27,873 nt of DNA from an uncultured Mollicutes bacterium (GCA_947166335.1 CAMVDS010000011.1:1-27873), one strand, 5' to 3'; shown: positions 1-7,448, counted from the stretch's first letter. Notes: a model not told the origin generated them from the letters alone. Translations and numbers: made by a program.

Positions 1-47
1 ACAGGGGTTCTAGCCTTTTTTATTTAATTGTCTACTTTTACTTGACT

Positions 48-70
48 AGTGCATTGGAAGCACTTTTTTT
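48..70 (+). terminator. Intrinsic terminator of an off-window plus-strand gene
   Basis: Stem AGTGC (48-52) and GCACT (60-64) around a 7-nt loop is followed by a run of T to position 70 on the plus strand. The stem is only 5 bp. It overlaps the stop codon of the convergent DUF1015 gene. It would end a plus-strand gene lying left of the window. Confidence 0.45.
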
Positions 71-1307
71 ACTTTTCTATTCTATGAATAAATAATCCAC
101 TTCTAAGCTTTGGTTCAAACCAAGTTGACTTAGGTGGCATTAATAATTTTAAATCAGCAACATCAAATAATTCTTGAATAGATGTTGGATACATAGAGAA
201 TGCTAATTTCATATCACTATTGCATCTTCTTTCAAGCTCTTTTAAGCCTCTTATTCCACCAACGAAATCAATTCTCTTATCTGTTTTAGGATCTTTTATT
301 CCTAAAATTGGTCCTAAAACATTATTTTGAAGAATAGATACATCAAGCCCATCAACTGGATCATTAGGTACGATATTAATCTTTGCTGTTAATTTATACC
401 ATTTCTTATCTAAATACATACCAAATGTAGCTTTTCTCTTTGGTTTATATGCTTGCTTTTCTTCTTCAATATCAAATAAAGTAGATAGTTTATCTAGGAA
501 TTCTTTAGAAGTTAATCCATTTAAATCCTTAACTACTCTATTGTAATCCATAATCATTAATTGTTCATCAGGGAATAATACTGATAGGAAATAGTTGAAT
601 TCTTCATTGCCTGTATAATTAGGATGAGCTTCTCTTCTCTTTAATCCTACTTTAACTGCTGATGCACATCTATGATGTCCATCTGCAATATATAAAGCAT
701 TAATCTTAGAGAAAGCATCTTTGATAGTATTAATAGATTCTTTATTATCAATTACCCATACAGTATGCCTTATACCATCATTAGATGTAAAATCAAATAA
801 TGGAGCGTTTTTCTTTGCTTTTTCGATTTCTTCAGTAATAACACTATTTTCTCTATAAGCAAGGAAAATAGGACCTGTTTGAGCACTCATAACATCTACG
901 TGATTAATTCTATCTACTTCTTTATCAGCTCTTGTATTTTCATGCTTTTTAATTACATTGTTTAGATAATCATCAATTGATGCAGTAGCAACAATACCTG
1001 TTTGACTACGTCCATCCATTGTTAGTTCATAGATATAATAATAGTCTTCATCTATTTCTTCATAGATGCCTTTTTCAACTTCTTCTTCAAACATTTCTTT
1101 TGCTTTTTGATATACTCTAGGATCATAAGTATCAACTGAATCATCAAATTGAGATTCTGCTCTATCTATTTTTAAGAAAGATAGAGGTTCTTTTTTTACT
1201 TCTTCCTTTGCTTCTTTTCTGTTATATACATCATAAGGTAGTGCAGCTACTTTACTTACAACATCCTTATTTGGTCTAACACATTTAAATGGTCTAACAA
1301 CTGCCAT
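69..1307 (-). CDS. DUF1015 family protein, third gene of the serine operon (SerK-like candidate)
   Basis: This 412-residue soluble protein starts with the family's MAVVRPFKCVRP-type N-terminus and carries the signature ADGHHRCASA at residues 208-217. The length is normal for DUF1015. The start ATG has a clear AGGAGG seven bases upstream. It follows serC and serA on the same strand, a 60-base gap after serA, and this serC-serA-DUF1015 order is common in Bacillota. The DGHHR motif resembles the ParB/sulfiredoxin-type motif of archaeal serine kinase SerK and of SbnI, so a role in phosphorylating serine or handling phosphoserine is plausible. That is inference: the family has no settled function. 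The family call is secure, the role is not. Confidence 0.9.
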   Translation of the reverse strand: MAVVRPFKCVRPNKDVVSKVAALPYDVYNRKEAKEEVKKEPLSFLKIDRAESQFDDSVDTYDPRVYQKAKEMFEEEVEKGIYEEIDEDYYYIYELTMDGRSQTGIVATASIDDYLNNVIKKHENTRADKEVDRINHVDVMSAQTGPIFLAYRENSVITEEIEKAKKNAPLFDFTSNDGIRHTVWVIDNKESINTIKDAFSKINALYIADGHHRCASAVKVGLKRREAHPNYTGNEEFNYFLSVLFPDEQLMIMDYNRVVKDLNGLTSKEFLDKLSTLFDIEEEKQAYKPKRKATFGMYLDKKWYKLTAKINIVPNDPVDGLDVSILQNNVLGPILGIKDPKTDKRIDFVGGIRGLKELERRCNSDMKLAFSMYPTSIQELFDVADLKLLMPPKSTWFEPKLRSGLFIHRIEK

Positions 1308-1318
1308 AATATCCTCCT

Positions 1319-1350
1319 AAAAGATAAAATAAGGGATGTGCCCTTATTTT
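1319..1350 (-). promoter_or_regulatory. Hairpin between serA and DUF1015
   Basis: A perfect 10-bp inverted repeat, AAAATAAGGG (1326-1335) and CCCTTATTTT (1341-1350), has a 5-base loop. Read on the minus strand the right arm runs into ATCTTTT, just before the ribosome binding site of the DUF1015 gene. It could be a weak terminator, an attenuator or an mRNA processing or stability element that sets a lower level for the third gene. Confidence 0.5.
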
Positions 1351-1367
1351 ATGAATTTTATTTATCT

Positions 1368-2528
1368 TTATTTAATAACTCTTGCTCTTACTACACCTTC
1401 AATAGCTTCTAATTCGTTAACGAATTCAGCTTTTGCAGTAGCATCGATATCTAATACCATGTAAGCATAATCACCTTTAGCTTTGCTTACCATATTAGCA
1501 ATATTAATATTCTTTTGTGCAAATGCATCACTAATCTTGTTGATTACACCAGCAACATTCTTATGGATAACAGAAATTCTTCCTTCGTTCTTACATACAC
1601 CAGCATCACATGCAGGGTAGTTTACAGAATTCTTGATATTACCATTTTCAATGTAATCCATAATTTCTTCACATGCCATAGCAGCACAGTTATCTTCAGC
1701 TTCTTCAGTTGAAGCACCTAAGTGAGGTAAAATGATTGTATTTGGCAAAGTAACGCTAAGTGGATTAGCGAAGTCTGATACATATTTTCTAATTTCTCCA
1801 GCTTCTAGTGCAGCCTTTAATGCTTCTTCATCAACGATTACGTCTCTAGAGAAGTTTAATAATACTGATCCTTGTTTCATCTTAGAAATGATATTCTTAT
1901 TAATCATCTTCTTAGTTGAGTCCATAGCAGGAACGTGGATAGTTACGAAATCAGCACTAATAATTGCTTCTTCAAGATTTGAAGTATAAGTTACATGTCT
2001 ATCAAGATTTAAAGCATTGATTTGTGATAGATATGGGTCATAACCAATTACGCTCATACCTAAGTTTAAGCATGCATTAGCTACTAATACACCAATAGCA
2101 CCTAAACCGATAACAGCGATAACTTTTCCTTTAATTTCTGTACCAGCAAATTGAGATTTAGCTTTTTCAGCTGTTTTAGCAATATTTTCATCAGTAGCAT
2201 TTGCTCTAATCCATTCATTTCCACCAATGATATCACGGCTAGCGATTAATAATGCTGAAATAACAATTTCTTTAACAGCATTAGCGTTAGCTCCTGGTGT
2301 GTTGAATACTACAACACCTTTTTCAGCATACTTATCTAGTGGAATATTATTAACACCAGCTCCTGCTCTAGCAACAGCTAAAACACTCTTTGGTAATTCC
2401 ATTTCATGCATTACAGCACTTCTTACTAGTATAGCATCTGCTTCATTGATATCTTCTGTAATATCATAATTATTTGTTAAAACTCTTAAACCATTAGGTG
2501 AGATTTTATTTAAGCAATTAATTTTCAT
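1368..2528 (-). CDS. serA: D-3-phosphoglycerate dehydrogenase
   Basis: SerA oxidises 3-phosphoglycerate to 3-phosphohydroxypyruvate with NAD, the first step of serine synthesis, in the cytoplasm. The 386-residue protein has the substrate-binding N-terminus (about 1-95), the Rossmann domain with GLGAIG at 141-146, the catalytic arginine in NFSRD (Arg228) and the histidine of PHLGAS (His269). A C-terminal ACT domain (about 318-386) suggests allosteric control by an amino acid, probably serine. This is the short form with ACT but without the extra ASB domain of longer SerA proteins. It begins 2 bases after the stop of serC, with GAGGAG inside the end of serC, so the two are cotranscribed and probably coupled. 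Cysteines at 307 and 312 lie in the linker before the ACT domain. Confidence 0.97.
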   Translation of the reverse strand: MKINCLNKISPNGLRVLTNNYDITEDINEADAILVRSAVMHEMELPKSVLAVARAGAGVNNIPLDKYAEKGVVVFNTPGANANAVKEIVISALLIASRDIIGGNEWIRANATDENIAKTAEKAKSQFAGTEIKGKVIAVIGLGAIGVLVANACLNLGMSVIGYDPYLSQINALNLDRHVTYTSNLEEAIISADFVTIHVPAMDSTKKMINKNIISKMKQGSVLLNFSRDVIVDEEALKAALEAGEIRKYVSDFANPLSVTLPNTIILPHLGASTEEAEDNCAAMACEEIMDYIENGNIKNSVNYPACDAGVCKNEGRISVIHKNVAGVINKISDAFAQKNINIANMVSKAKGDYAYMVLDIDATAKAEFVNELEAIEGVVRARVIK

Positions 2529-2530
2529 AA

Positions 2531-3652
2531 TTATAAATTCTCCTCTTCAAATTTCTTCATGAAGTTAATTAAAGCAATAACTCCTTCTTTTGGCATAGCG
2601 TTATATATAGATGCACGCATACCACCTACTGATCTGTGTCCCTTTAAGTTTTCTAGACCAGCAGCTTTTGATTCTTTAATGAACTTAGCTTCAAGTTCAG
2701 CTCTCTTTTCATCATCAGTAACAACTTTTGGATCAACAATGAATGGAACGTTCATTAATGATCTATCTTTCTTAACTACTGTACCTGTGAATAATTTAGA
2801 ATTATCTAGATAATCATATAAAAGGTTAGCTTTTTCAACATTCTTCTTATAGATAGCTTCAAGTCCACCTTGCTTTAATAACCACTTGAATACTTTTCCA
2901 CACATATAAATACCATATGTTGGAGGTGTATTGTATAATGAATCATTATCTGCTTGAGTCTTATACATTAACATTGTTGGAGTACCTGGAAGTACATGAG
3001 TAGTTTCTTCATCAGGAATTAAATCTTCTCTAATGATTACGATTACTGTTCCAGCAGGTCCAACGTTCTTTTGTGCACCAGCATAGATAATTCCATATTT
3101 TGTAACATCAACTGGTTTTGATAAGAAACAAGATGATTGGTCAGATACTAAGATATGACCTTTTGTATTAGGGAGTTCATGGAATACTGTTCCATAAATT
3201 GTATTGTTTTCGCAAATATATACATAATCCATATCATCAGTGATAGGAAGATCACTACAATCAGGAATATATGAGAATGTCTTATCCTTACTTGAAGCAA
3301 GTTCTACTGCTTCACCGAATTTTTGTGCTTCTTTATAAGCACGAGTTGCCCATTGACCAGTTACGATGTAACCAGCTTTTCTGTTACGCATTAAGTTCAT
3401 AGGAACTTGAGCGAATTGCATATGAGCTCCACCTTGTAAGAATAAAACCTTATAATTTGATGGAATGTTCATTAATGTTCTTAAGTCTTTTTCAGCATCT
3501 TTGATGATTTCATCATAAACTTTAGATCTATGACTCATCTCCATTACAGACATACCTGATCCTCTGTAATCAAGCATTTCATCTGCTGCTTCTCTTAAAA
3601 CTTCTTCTGGTAGTACTGCAGGTCCTGCAGAAAAATTATAAACTCTTTTCAT
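2531..3652 (-). CDS. serC: Phosphoserine aminotransferase
   Basis: SerC converts 3-phosphohydroxypyruvate and glutamate to phosphoserine and 2-oxoglutarate with PLP. The 373-residue protein begins MKRVYNFSAGPAVLPEEVL, the classic SerC N-terminus, and has the PLP lysine in AGAQKNVGPAG (Lys195). I choose the ATG at 3652, preceded by AAAAGGAG. An upstream in-frame ATG at 3697 lies inside the -10 box of the operon promoter and lacks a binding site, so the longer form is unlikely. It is first in the serC-serA-DUF1015 operon. The mRNA leader is only about 40 bases, so no T-box or riboswitch fits. A dedicated SerB phosphatase is not in the operon. Confidence 0.97.
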   Translation of the reverse strand: MKRVYNFSAGPAVLPEEVLREAADEMLDYRGSGMSVMEMSHRSKVYDEIIKDAEKDLRTLMNIPSNYKVLFLQGGAHMQFAQVPMNLMRNRKAGYIVTGQWATRAYKEAQKFGEAVELASSKDKTFSYIPDCSDLPITDDMDYVYICENNTIYGTVFHELPNTKGHILVSDQSSCFLSKPVDVTKYGIIYAGAQKNVGPAGTVIVIIREDLIPDEETTHVLPGTPTMLMYKTQADNDSLYNTPPTYGIYMCGKVFKWLLKQGGLEAIYKKNVEKANLLYDYLDNSKLFTGTVVKKDRSLMNVPFIVDPKVVTDDEKRAELEAKFIKESKAAGLENLKGHRSVGGMRASIYNAMPKEGVIALINFMKKFEEENL

Positions 3653-3695
3653 TTTTTTTACTCCTTTTAAAAAATTATTTTTTAACACACTTAAC

Positions 3696-3724
3696 ATTAT
3701 ACATTATCCACTCTCTAAAGACAA
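3696..3724 (-). promoter_or_regulatory. Promoter of the serC-serA operon
   Basis: On the minus strand TTGTCT (3719-3724) is separated by exactly 17 bases from TATAAT (3696-3701). Predicted start of transcription is near 3689. It stands back to back with the plus-strand phosphatase promoter. Confidence 0.75.
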
Positions 3725-3814
3725 CTGTTTTAAAAATGAAAACATTTTTATTAATATTTTGTATTCTTTTTACGTGCAAGAACCTTTTTTTGTGTTTTTT
3801 TTAGGGACATAATA

Positions 3815-3823
3815 TGCTATAAT
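3815..3823 (+). promoter_or_regulatory. Extended -10 promoter of the histidine phosphatase
   Basis: TGCTATAAT is a perfect extended -10 element. Upstream is T-rich without a good -35 box. The mRNA would start about 15 bases before the ATG at 3847. Confidence 0.6.
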
Positions 3824-3846
3824 TCTTGCTTGTAGAGGTGTTTAAA

Positions 3847-4401
3847 ATGTATTTATATTTAGTTAGGCACGGGCAAACTAATGACAATTTTAATAATATT
3901 GTCCAAGGTAGAATAGATAATGTATTAAATGATACAGGTAGAGCTCAAGCAAGGGAAACTGGATTAAAATTAAAATCATTAAATGTTAATTTTGATAAGT
4001 TATATTATTCTCCTTTAAAAAGAGCAAAAGAATCTGCCGAAATAATTAATGAAATCCTTAATATAAATGATATAAATGAAGAATTCGATTTAATCGAAAG
4101 AGAATTCGGTAATCTTGAAGGCTTAGATGTTACATACATGAGAAAAATAGTTCTAGATCCTTCTTTTAAAAAAATTGGATTTGAAGATGATGAAACTATC
4201 ATAAATAGAGTAAAGAAATGTATTGATAAATTATCTAAGACTGGAGAAAATATACTTATCGTATGTCATTCTCATACTATTAAGGCATTTATGAGTTATG
4301 TTGATAATACAAAATACAATTTTGATTATCCTTTATTAAATGCTCAAGTAGTAAAAATAGAATGTAAAAACGATAAATACAGAGTTATAGATATAATTTA
4401 A
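3847..4401 (+). CDS. Histidine phosphatase family protein (possible PspA-type phosphoserine phosphatase)
   Basis: This is a 184-residue phosphoglycerate-mutase-like phosphatase of the histidine phosphatase superfamily. Visible are the RHG motif with the phosphohistidine (Arg7-His8-Gly9, then QTND), the arginine in SPLKRA, the acid in the LIEREFGNLEG segment (about Glu84) and the second catalytic histidine in VCHSH (His141). I start at the ATG at 3847 behind TAGAGGTG; an upstream TTG in frame at 3826 adds seven residues of no recognisable value. It is transcribed divergently from serC. Some members of this family (PspA of Hydrogenobacter) are metal-independent phosphoserine phosphatases, so it could supply the missing last step of serine synthesis. 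Alternatives are a cobalamin-pathway or general sugar-phosphate phosphatase. Fold sure, substrate inferred from position. Confidence 0.88.
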   Translation: MYLYLVRHGQTNDNFNNIVQGRIDNVLNDTGRAQARETGLKLKSLNVNFDKLYYSPLKRAKESAEIINEILNINDINEEFDLIEREFGNLEGLDVTYMRKIVLDPSFKKIGFEDDETIINRVKKCIDKLSKTGENILIVCHSHTIKAFMSYVDNTKYNFDYPLLNAQVVKIECKNDKYRVIDII

Positions 4402-4420
4402 TTAATTAATTAAAAAATGT

Positions 4421-4448
4421 TTGTTTTTTTATTAGTTTGGTGTATAAT
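4421..4448 (+). promoter_or_regulatory. Promoter of the membrane protein gene
   Basis: TTGTTT (4421-4426), a 16-base spacer and TATAAT (4443-4448) stand about 20 bases before the start codon, which has GGAGG at the expected distance. Confidence 0.65.
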
Positions 4449-4471
4449 CATATTGTGTTGGAGGAATTAAT

Positions 4472-5260
4472 ATGACAGCATTATCAAAATTAAAGTATTT
4501 TATTGCTACCATAGTCTTCCTAGTAATTTGTATCCTAACTACTGCTTATAAAGCAACGATTCATACAAACCTAGAAACGTTTAATTTAGTTTTAGATTTC
4601 ACATTAGCTGCTTTATTTGTATGTGCATTCCTATTTGGTGGAATTGTTACAGGTATATCAGGTATATTTGGTATATGCCTATACATACTACTAAAAAACC
4701 AAAGTGGTTGGTTAGCCCTACTAGGATTAGTAATTGGATTAGTATTTGGAATAATTACAAAATTAACTACATATTTAATAGAAAAGAAAAAGTTAGACCA
4801 AAAAGCATTACTAATTAGTGCTGGAGCATTCTTTATAGCAATAGGTATAATCTTTACAGCATTTAAAATAACTTTTGGAGATTACTACATTTTAAAGAAT
4901 ACAACAGTATATATTAGAAATCATTGGTCATTATATACATTACCTTATATAATTGGTGTAGTATTCATTTTAGCAGCAATATTCTTAAACAAAGCTAAAG
5001 AATCAATTAGACAAATGTTTTCTATTGCAGCTTTCACTTCATCAAGTTTAGTAGTACTATATGGAATAGTTTGTGTATTATGTTCAATCAAGAATACATC
5101 ATTTAGTGTTACTCTTGCAAGAGCATATAACACATACTTCTTAAATTTCTTCTTCAGCTTATGCTTAGGATTAATTATCGCAATGGTAATTTATGCTATA
5201 GGTGTTGTAATTCTTGAAGTAAGAAAAGTAATTAAAAATATGTTAAAGGATGCTGAATAA
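4472..5260 (+). CDS. Multi-spanning membrane protein of unknown function
   Basis: I do not recognise this 262-residue protein. It has about seven or eight hydrophobic segments: roughly 9-27, 38-60, 60-75, 80-103, 112-130, 150-170, 180-205 and 222-250. Short lysine-rich stretches such as EKKKLDQK separate some of them. The second and third segments are Gly-rich (FGGIVTGISGIFG), which recalls ECF transporter S components and similar small integral membrane proteins, but no diagnostic motif is visible. It has its own promoter, a strong GGAGG site and a strong terminator, so it is a single-gene unit. The final codons lie inside the terminator hairpin. Confidence 0.8.
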   Translation: MTALSKLKYFIATIVFLVICILTTAYKATIHTNLETFNLVLDFTLAALFVCAFLFGGIVTGISGIFGICLYILLKNQSGWLALLGLVIGLVFGIITKLTTYLIEKKKLDQKALLISAGAFFIAIGIIFTAFKITFGDYYILKNTTVYIRNHWSLYTLPYIIGVVFILAAIFLNKAKESIRQMFSIAAFTSSSLVVLYGIVCVLCSIKNTSFSVTLARAYNTYFLNFFFSLCLGLIIAMVIYAIGVVILEVRKVIKNMLKDAE

Positions 5261-5274
5261 GCATCCTTTTTTTT
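5245..5274 (+). terminator. Terminator of the membrane protein gene
   Basis: Stem AAAGGATGC (5245-5253) and GCATCCTTT (5261-5269) around a 7-base loop that contains the stop codon, followed by T to 5274. Confidence 0.9.
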
Positions 5275-5280
5275 GCACAC

Positions 5281-5308
5281 AAAAAAAGATGAATATTAAC
5301 TATTCATC
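5281..5308 (-). terminator. Terminator of the hydrolase unit
   Basis: Stem GATGAATA (5288-5295) and TATTCATC (5301-5308), with seven T on the minus strand at 5287-5281. The TAG stop of the hydrolase gene lies inside the hairpin. Confidence 0.85.
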
Positions 5309-6004
5309 TAAAAATCTTTTGACTGCATTTATTATCAATCTATAGTTTTTCGATTTTAACATTAAATGGCCTAAATCAGGGATAATTACTTCTTCTACAT
5401 TCGTATAATACTTTCTTATAAAAGTACTTGAAGTGCTTGGAACAAGCTCATCTAAGTTTCCTCTTACTATTAATGTTTTAACATTATTTTTTACTAATGA
5501 ATCATTACAATATCTTACTAAAGAAATGAAAGTAGAAATTGAATCAATTGTATATCTAGGTAATAAATCATTTAGTACTACTGCCATTCCTCTTCTATCA
5601 TTTTCTGCCATTATTTTAGCACTTGAAGAATCCTTATTTTGTAATAATTCAAATTCCCTTTTAAGCTTTAATGTAAATATTTTTGCGTTTATATATTTGT
5701 TTGCTGGGGCAAGTAGGATAACTCTATTTACCTCTTTTTTTACTCCTAAATATGTAGCTAGTACTCCCCCCATTGAATAACCATACACATCAACATATTC
5801 ATATTTCTCTTTGATTTCATCAAATCTCTTATTAACAAATTCTATAACACTATCTACCTTAAAATCAGATAATTTAGCATTTGTACCATGACCAGGCATG
5901 TTCTCTAAAAAGATAGCATCATACCTCTTCTTTAGAAATGGTATGATGCTTGTGAAATCATTAATATCTGTAGCAAAGCCATGTAATAGCAATGCTGCTT
6001 TCAT
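5300..6004 (-). CDS. Alpha/beta hydrolase (carboxylesterase or monoacylglycerol lipase type)
   Basis: A 234-residue cytoplasmic serine hydrolase. The oxyanion segment LLHGF is at residues 6-10, the nucleophile elbow GYSMGG places the catalytic serine at 77, and the remaining triad is Asp185 in GNLDELVP and His213 in DLGHLM. A small lid region with FTLKLKREFEL lies between. The size and motifs fit the carboxylesterase Est30/monoacylglycerol lipase group, which cleaves short- to medium-chain esters; the true substrate cannot be read. It starts 3 bases after the stop of the DUF1508 gene, with GAGGAAAA about 12 bases upstream, so both form one unit ending at a strong terminator. No signal peptide. 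Confidence 0.88.
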   Translation of the reverse strand: MKAALLLHGFATDINDFTSIIPFLKKRYDAIFLENMPGHGTNAKLSDFKVDSVIEFVNKRFDEIKEKYEYVDVYGYSMGGVLATYLGVKKEVNRVILLAPANKYINAKIFTLKLKREFELLQNKDSSSAKIMAENDRRGMAVVLNDLLPRYTIDSISTFISLVRYCNDSLVKNNVKTLIVRGNLDELVPSTSSTFIRKYYTNVEEVIIPDLGHLMLKSKNYRLIINAVKRFLDE

Positions 6005-6007
6005 TTT

Positions 6008-6742
6008 TTACTTATTTTCCTCAACCTTAGCTAATTTAGCGAAACTCTTAATTGATTGGATAACAGATTCTGCTTGTTTCTTATTATTATAAGTTTCACC
6101 AGTCATTACTAGACGTAAAGTTTTTGGATCATATAGTTTGAAGAATGATTTTTTCATCTTATCAGTATAGATATAGAAATCTCCTTCATCAACTAAACGT
6201 CTGAAGTTTTCCATAGCTTTCTTACATGAATCGAATGATGTGTAGATTTGGCTATCACATAATACTTGTCCATTATTTGCTTTTAATGTATAGCTATAAT
6301 GACCGTTCTTATCTTTAGCAATAATAAACTTACCAGTTGTTTTAGCTTCAACTTTATTTTCTTCAGCTAATTCAACGATATAATGTTTAGATTCAGCGTC
6401 ATCAACTTCAATCTTATCAGCAGATACAAATCTCTTATAAGATTCTGAAGCACTTTCTGCTTGCTTTAATGTCTTATAGTTAGCACTTTGAGCAAGTGGT
6501 CTTCCTTGTGCTGTGATTAATCTGAAGCAGAATTGATTATGCTTATCCTCTTCAAAATCAACCTTTAATGTATCAACATTTTTCTTTAATGTTTCAATAC
6601 CATTTCTACAAGCTTTTTCATCTTTATAAGCTTCACTAATAATAAGTGCTTGACCATTATTAGCCATTAGTCTATATTTGAAGAAAAATCCTCCTTCATT
6701 AAATAATAAATACTTTCCAACTGCCTTCTTCTCGTCTGCCAT
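6008..6742 (-). CDS. DUF1508/YegP-like protein with four repeats
   Basis: This 244-residue soluble protein contains four units of the about 45-residue DUF1508 (YegP) fold. Unit 1 (about 10-52) reads FKYRLMANNGQALIISEAY, unit 2 (about 65-105) FCFRLITAQGRPLAQSANY, unit 3 (about 135-180) YSYTLKANNGQVLCDSQIY, and unit 4 (about 190-235) FFKLYDPKTLRLVMTGETY. Each continues into a helix after the tyrosine. Most bacterial relatives have two units; four is a duplicated form. Known relatives are small stress- or envelope-linked proteins without a proven reaction. I take ATG at 6742 (MADEKK) as the start; a TTG at 6754 is in frame but lies inside a hairpin directly behind a weak AGGG. The gene heads a unit with the hydrolase. 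Confidence 0.85.
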   Translation of the reverse strand: MADEKKAVGKYLLFNEGGFFFKYRLMANNGQALIISEAYKDEKACRNGIETLKKNVDTLKVDFEEDKHNQFCFRLITAQGRPLAQSANYKTLKQAESASESYKRFVSADKIEVDDAESKHYIVELAEENKVEAKTTGKFIIAKDKNGHYSYTLKANNGQVLCDSQIYTSFDSCKKAMENFRRLVDEGDFYIYTDKMKKSFFKLYDPKTLRLVMTGETYNNKKQAESVIQSIKSFAKLAKVEENK

Positions 6743-6753
6743 AAATTCATACA

Positions 6754-6778
6754 ACCCTAAAAACAGGGTATCTCCTTT
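6754..6778 (-). promoter_or_regulatory. Hairpin between Shine-Dalgarno and start of the DUF1508 gene
   Basis: On the minus strand a strong AAAGGAG (6778-6772) is followed by ACCCT-GTTTTT-AGGGT (6769-6754), a 5-bp hairpin, and only then by the start region. The start at 6742 is about 29 bases from AAAGGAG in the linear RNA, and about 13 if the hairpin is looped out. A second, out-of-frame ATG at 6750 lies closer. Confidence 0.4.
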
Positions 6779-7001
6779 CCTCTTCTTTTTAATTATATAT
6801 TGTCGTTTCTAAATATTATTATAACACTATATTATATTTTTTTAAATATAACAAATATAAGTTTTTTATTTTTTTATTAGTAAGATGGATATCTCTTTGA
6901 AGAAGTAAAAAAGGCTAAATAAGGCGTTTTTTAGTTGTTTCGAGACAATTGATGTAAAAAAAGTGTAAAAATATAGTATTTTCTTTTTTTGCAAAATAGT
7001 T
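6779..7001. other. AT-rich divergent intergenic region
   Basis: No gene is visible here. The left half holds several ATTATA sequences (6792, 6818, 6831), possible minus-strand -10 boxes for the DUF1508 unit, none with a convincing -35. At 6935-6952 a short inverted repeat TTGT..ACAA surrounds TTCGAG. The rest is A/T runs. Confidence 0.5.
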
Positions 7002-7007
7002 TATAAT
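7002..7007 (+). promoter_or_regulatory. Putative -10 box for the 98-aa protein gene
   Basis: TATAAT lies 112 bases before the start codon at 7119. The -35 region 17 bases upstream is only T-rich (TTTTCT). The implied mRNA leader is about 105 bases, long for this window. Confidence 0.45.
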
Positions 7008-7026
7008 ATGATTAAAGATATCCTTC

Positions 7027-7067
7027 AATAGGTTTGTTTTGTGTTAAGCAAAACTGTAAGTCCTATT
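7027..7067 (+). promoter_or_regulatory. Structured 5' leader of the 98-aa protein gene
   Basis: An outer stem AATAGG (7027-7032) with CCTATT (7062-7067) encloses an inner stem GTTTTG (7036-7041) with CAAAAC (7049-7054), a 7-base loop TGTTAAG and an asymmetric internal loop (TTT against TGTAAGT). It sits between the likely -10 box and the start codon. I do not match it to a known riboswitch class. Confidence 0.4.
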
Positions 7068-7118
7068 TTAATACTATAAATTTAATAAACGATATTAATC
7101 TAGAAAGGGCGATAATAT

Positions 7119-7415
7119 ATGAAAAAGTTTCTATTTAGATCTCGCCAAGGTAGTTTAGCTGATAGTATGAGAACACTAAAAGTATTCGACTCAAAAGGCG
7201 ATATGGAAAAATATGCAGAAGCCCTAGCCGATAAGTTATACGGAAATATTGGACTAGTTAAATTTAAATTAAAAATTAAACCATACTCAAAAGATCCAGA
7301 TTTAAGAGTTGGTTGGGACTTCACAGATCAAGTTATAATCACAGGTTGTAAGTGGTCAGGTGTTAAACCATTCGATGAAACTCCAATTGGTTTCTGCACA
7401 ATTAAAGAATTATAA
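7119..7415 (+). CDS. 98-aa protein of unknown function
   Basis: I do not recognise this small, basic, soluble protein. It begins MKKFLFRSRQGSLADSMRTL, has an amphipathic helix near 30-45 (KYAEALADKLYG), then beta-rich segments (LVKFKLKIKPY, LRVGWDFTDQVIITGC) and ends in FCTIKEL. It has Cys71 in ITGCKWSG and Cys94. The start ATG follows AAAGGGCG. It is a single-gene unit with a long, possibly structured leader and a strong bidirectional terminator. The tidy expression signals are the main reason to believe it is real. Confidence 0.75.
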   Translation: MKKFLFRSRQGSLADSMRTLKVFDSKGDMEKYAEALADKLYGNIGLVKFKLKIKPYSKDPDLRVGWDFTDQVIITGCKWSGVKPFDETPIGFCTIKEL

Positions 7416-7448
7416 AAAAAATGAGAATCAAATCGATTCTCTTTTTTT
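7414..7448. terminator. Bidirectional terminator between convergent genes
   Basis: Stem GAGAATC (7423-7429) and GATTCTC (7435-7441) with T7 to 7448 on the plus strand and T8 from 7421 down on the minus strand. It serves the 98-aa gene and the convergent 140-aa gene, whose stop codon overlaps it. Confidence 0.9.

Noticed and set aside
1515..2469. Several plus-strand open frames opposite serA
   Set aside because: They lack binding sites and family character and mirror the codon pattern of serA.
3653..3690. T-box or riboswitch in front of serC
   Set aside because: The leader between the predicted transcription start and the ATG is only about 40 bases and contains no stem or terminator.
3653..3697. 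Upstream ATG of serC that would add 15 residues
   Set aside because: The ATG lies within the -10 box of the operon promoter and has no ribosome binding site. The family N-terminus begins at the ATG at 3652.
4397..4414. AT-only palindrome TTTAATTAATTAATTAAA after the histidine phosphatase
   Set aside because: It has no GC in the stem and no separate T run, so it is not a credible terminator and is expected in such AT-rich sequence.
6779..7118. Possible CRISPR, origin or phage attachment site in the 340-base gap
   Set aside because: No regularly spaced repeats, no DnaA-box cluster and no tRNA-derived duplication are visible; the gap holds promoters, a leader and A/T runs.
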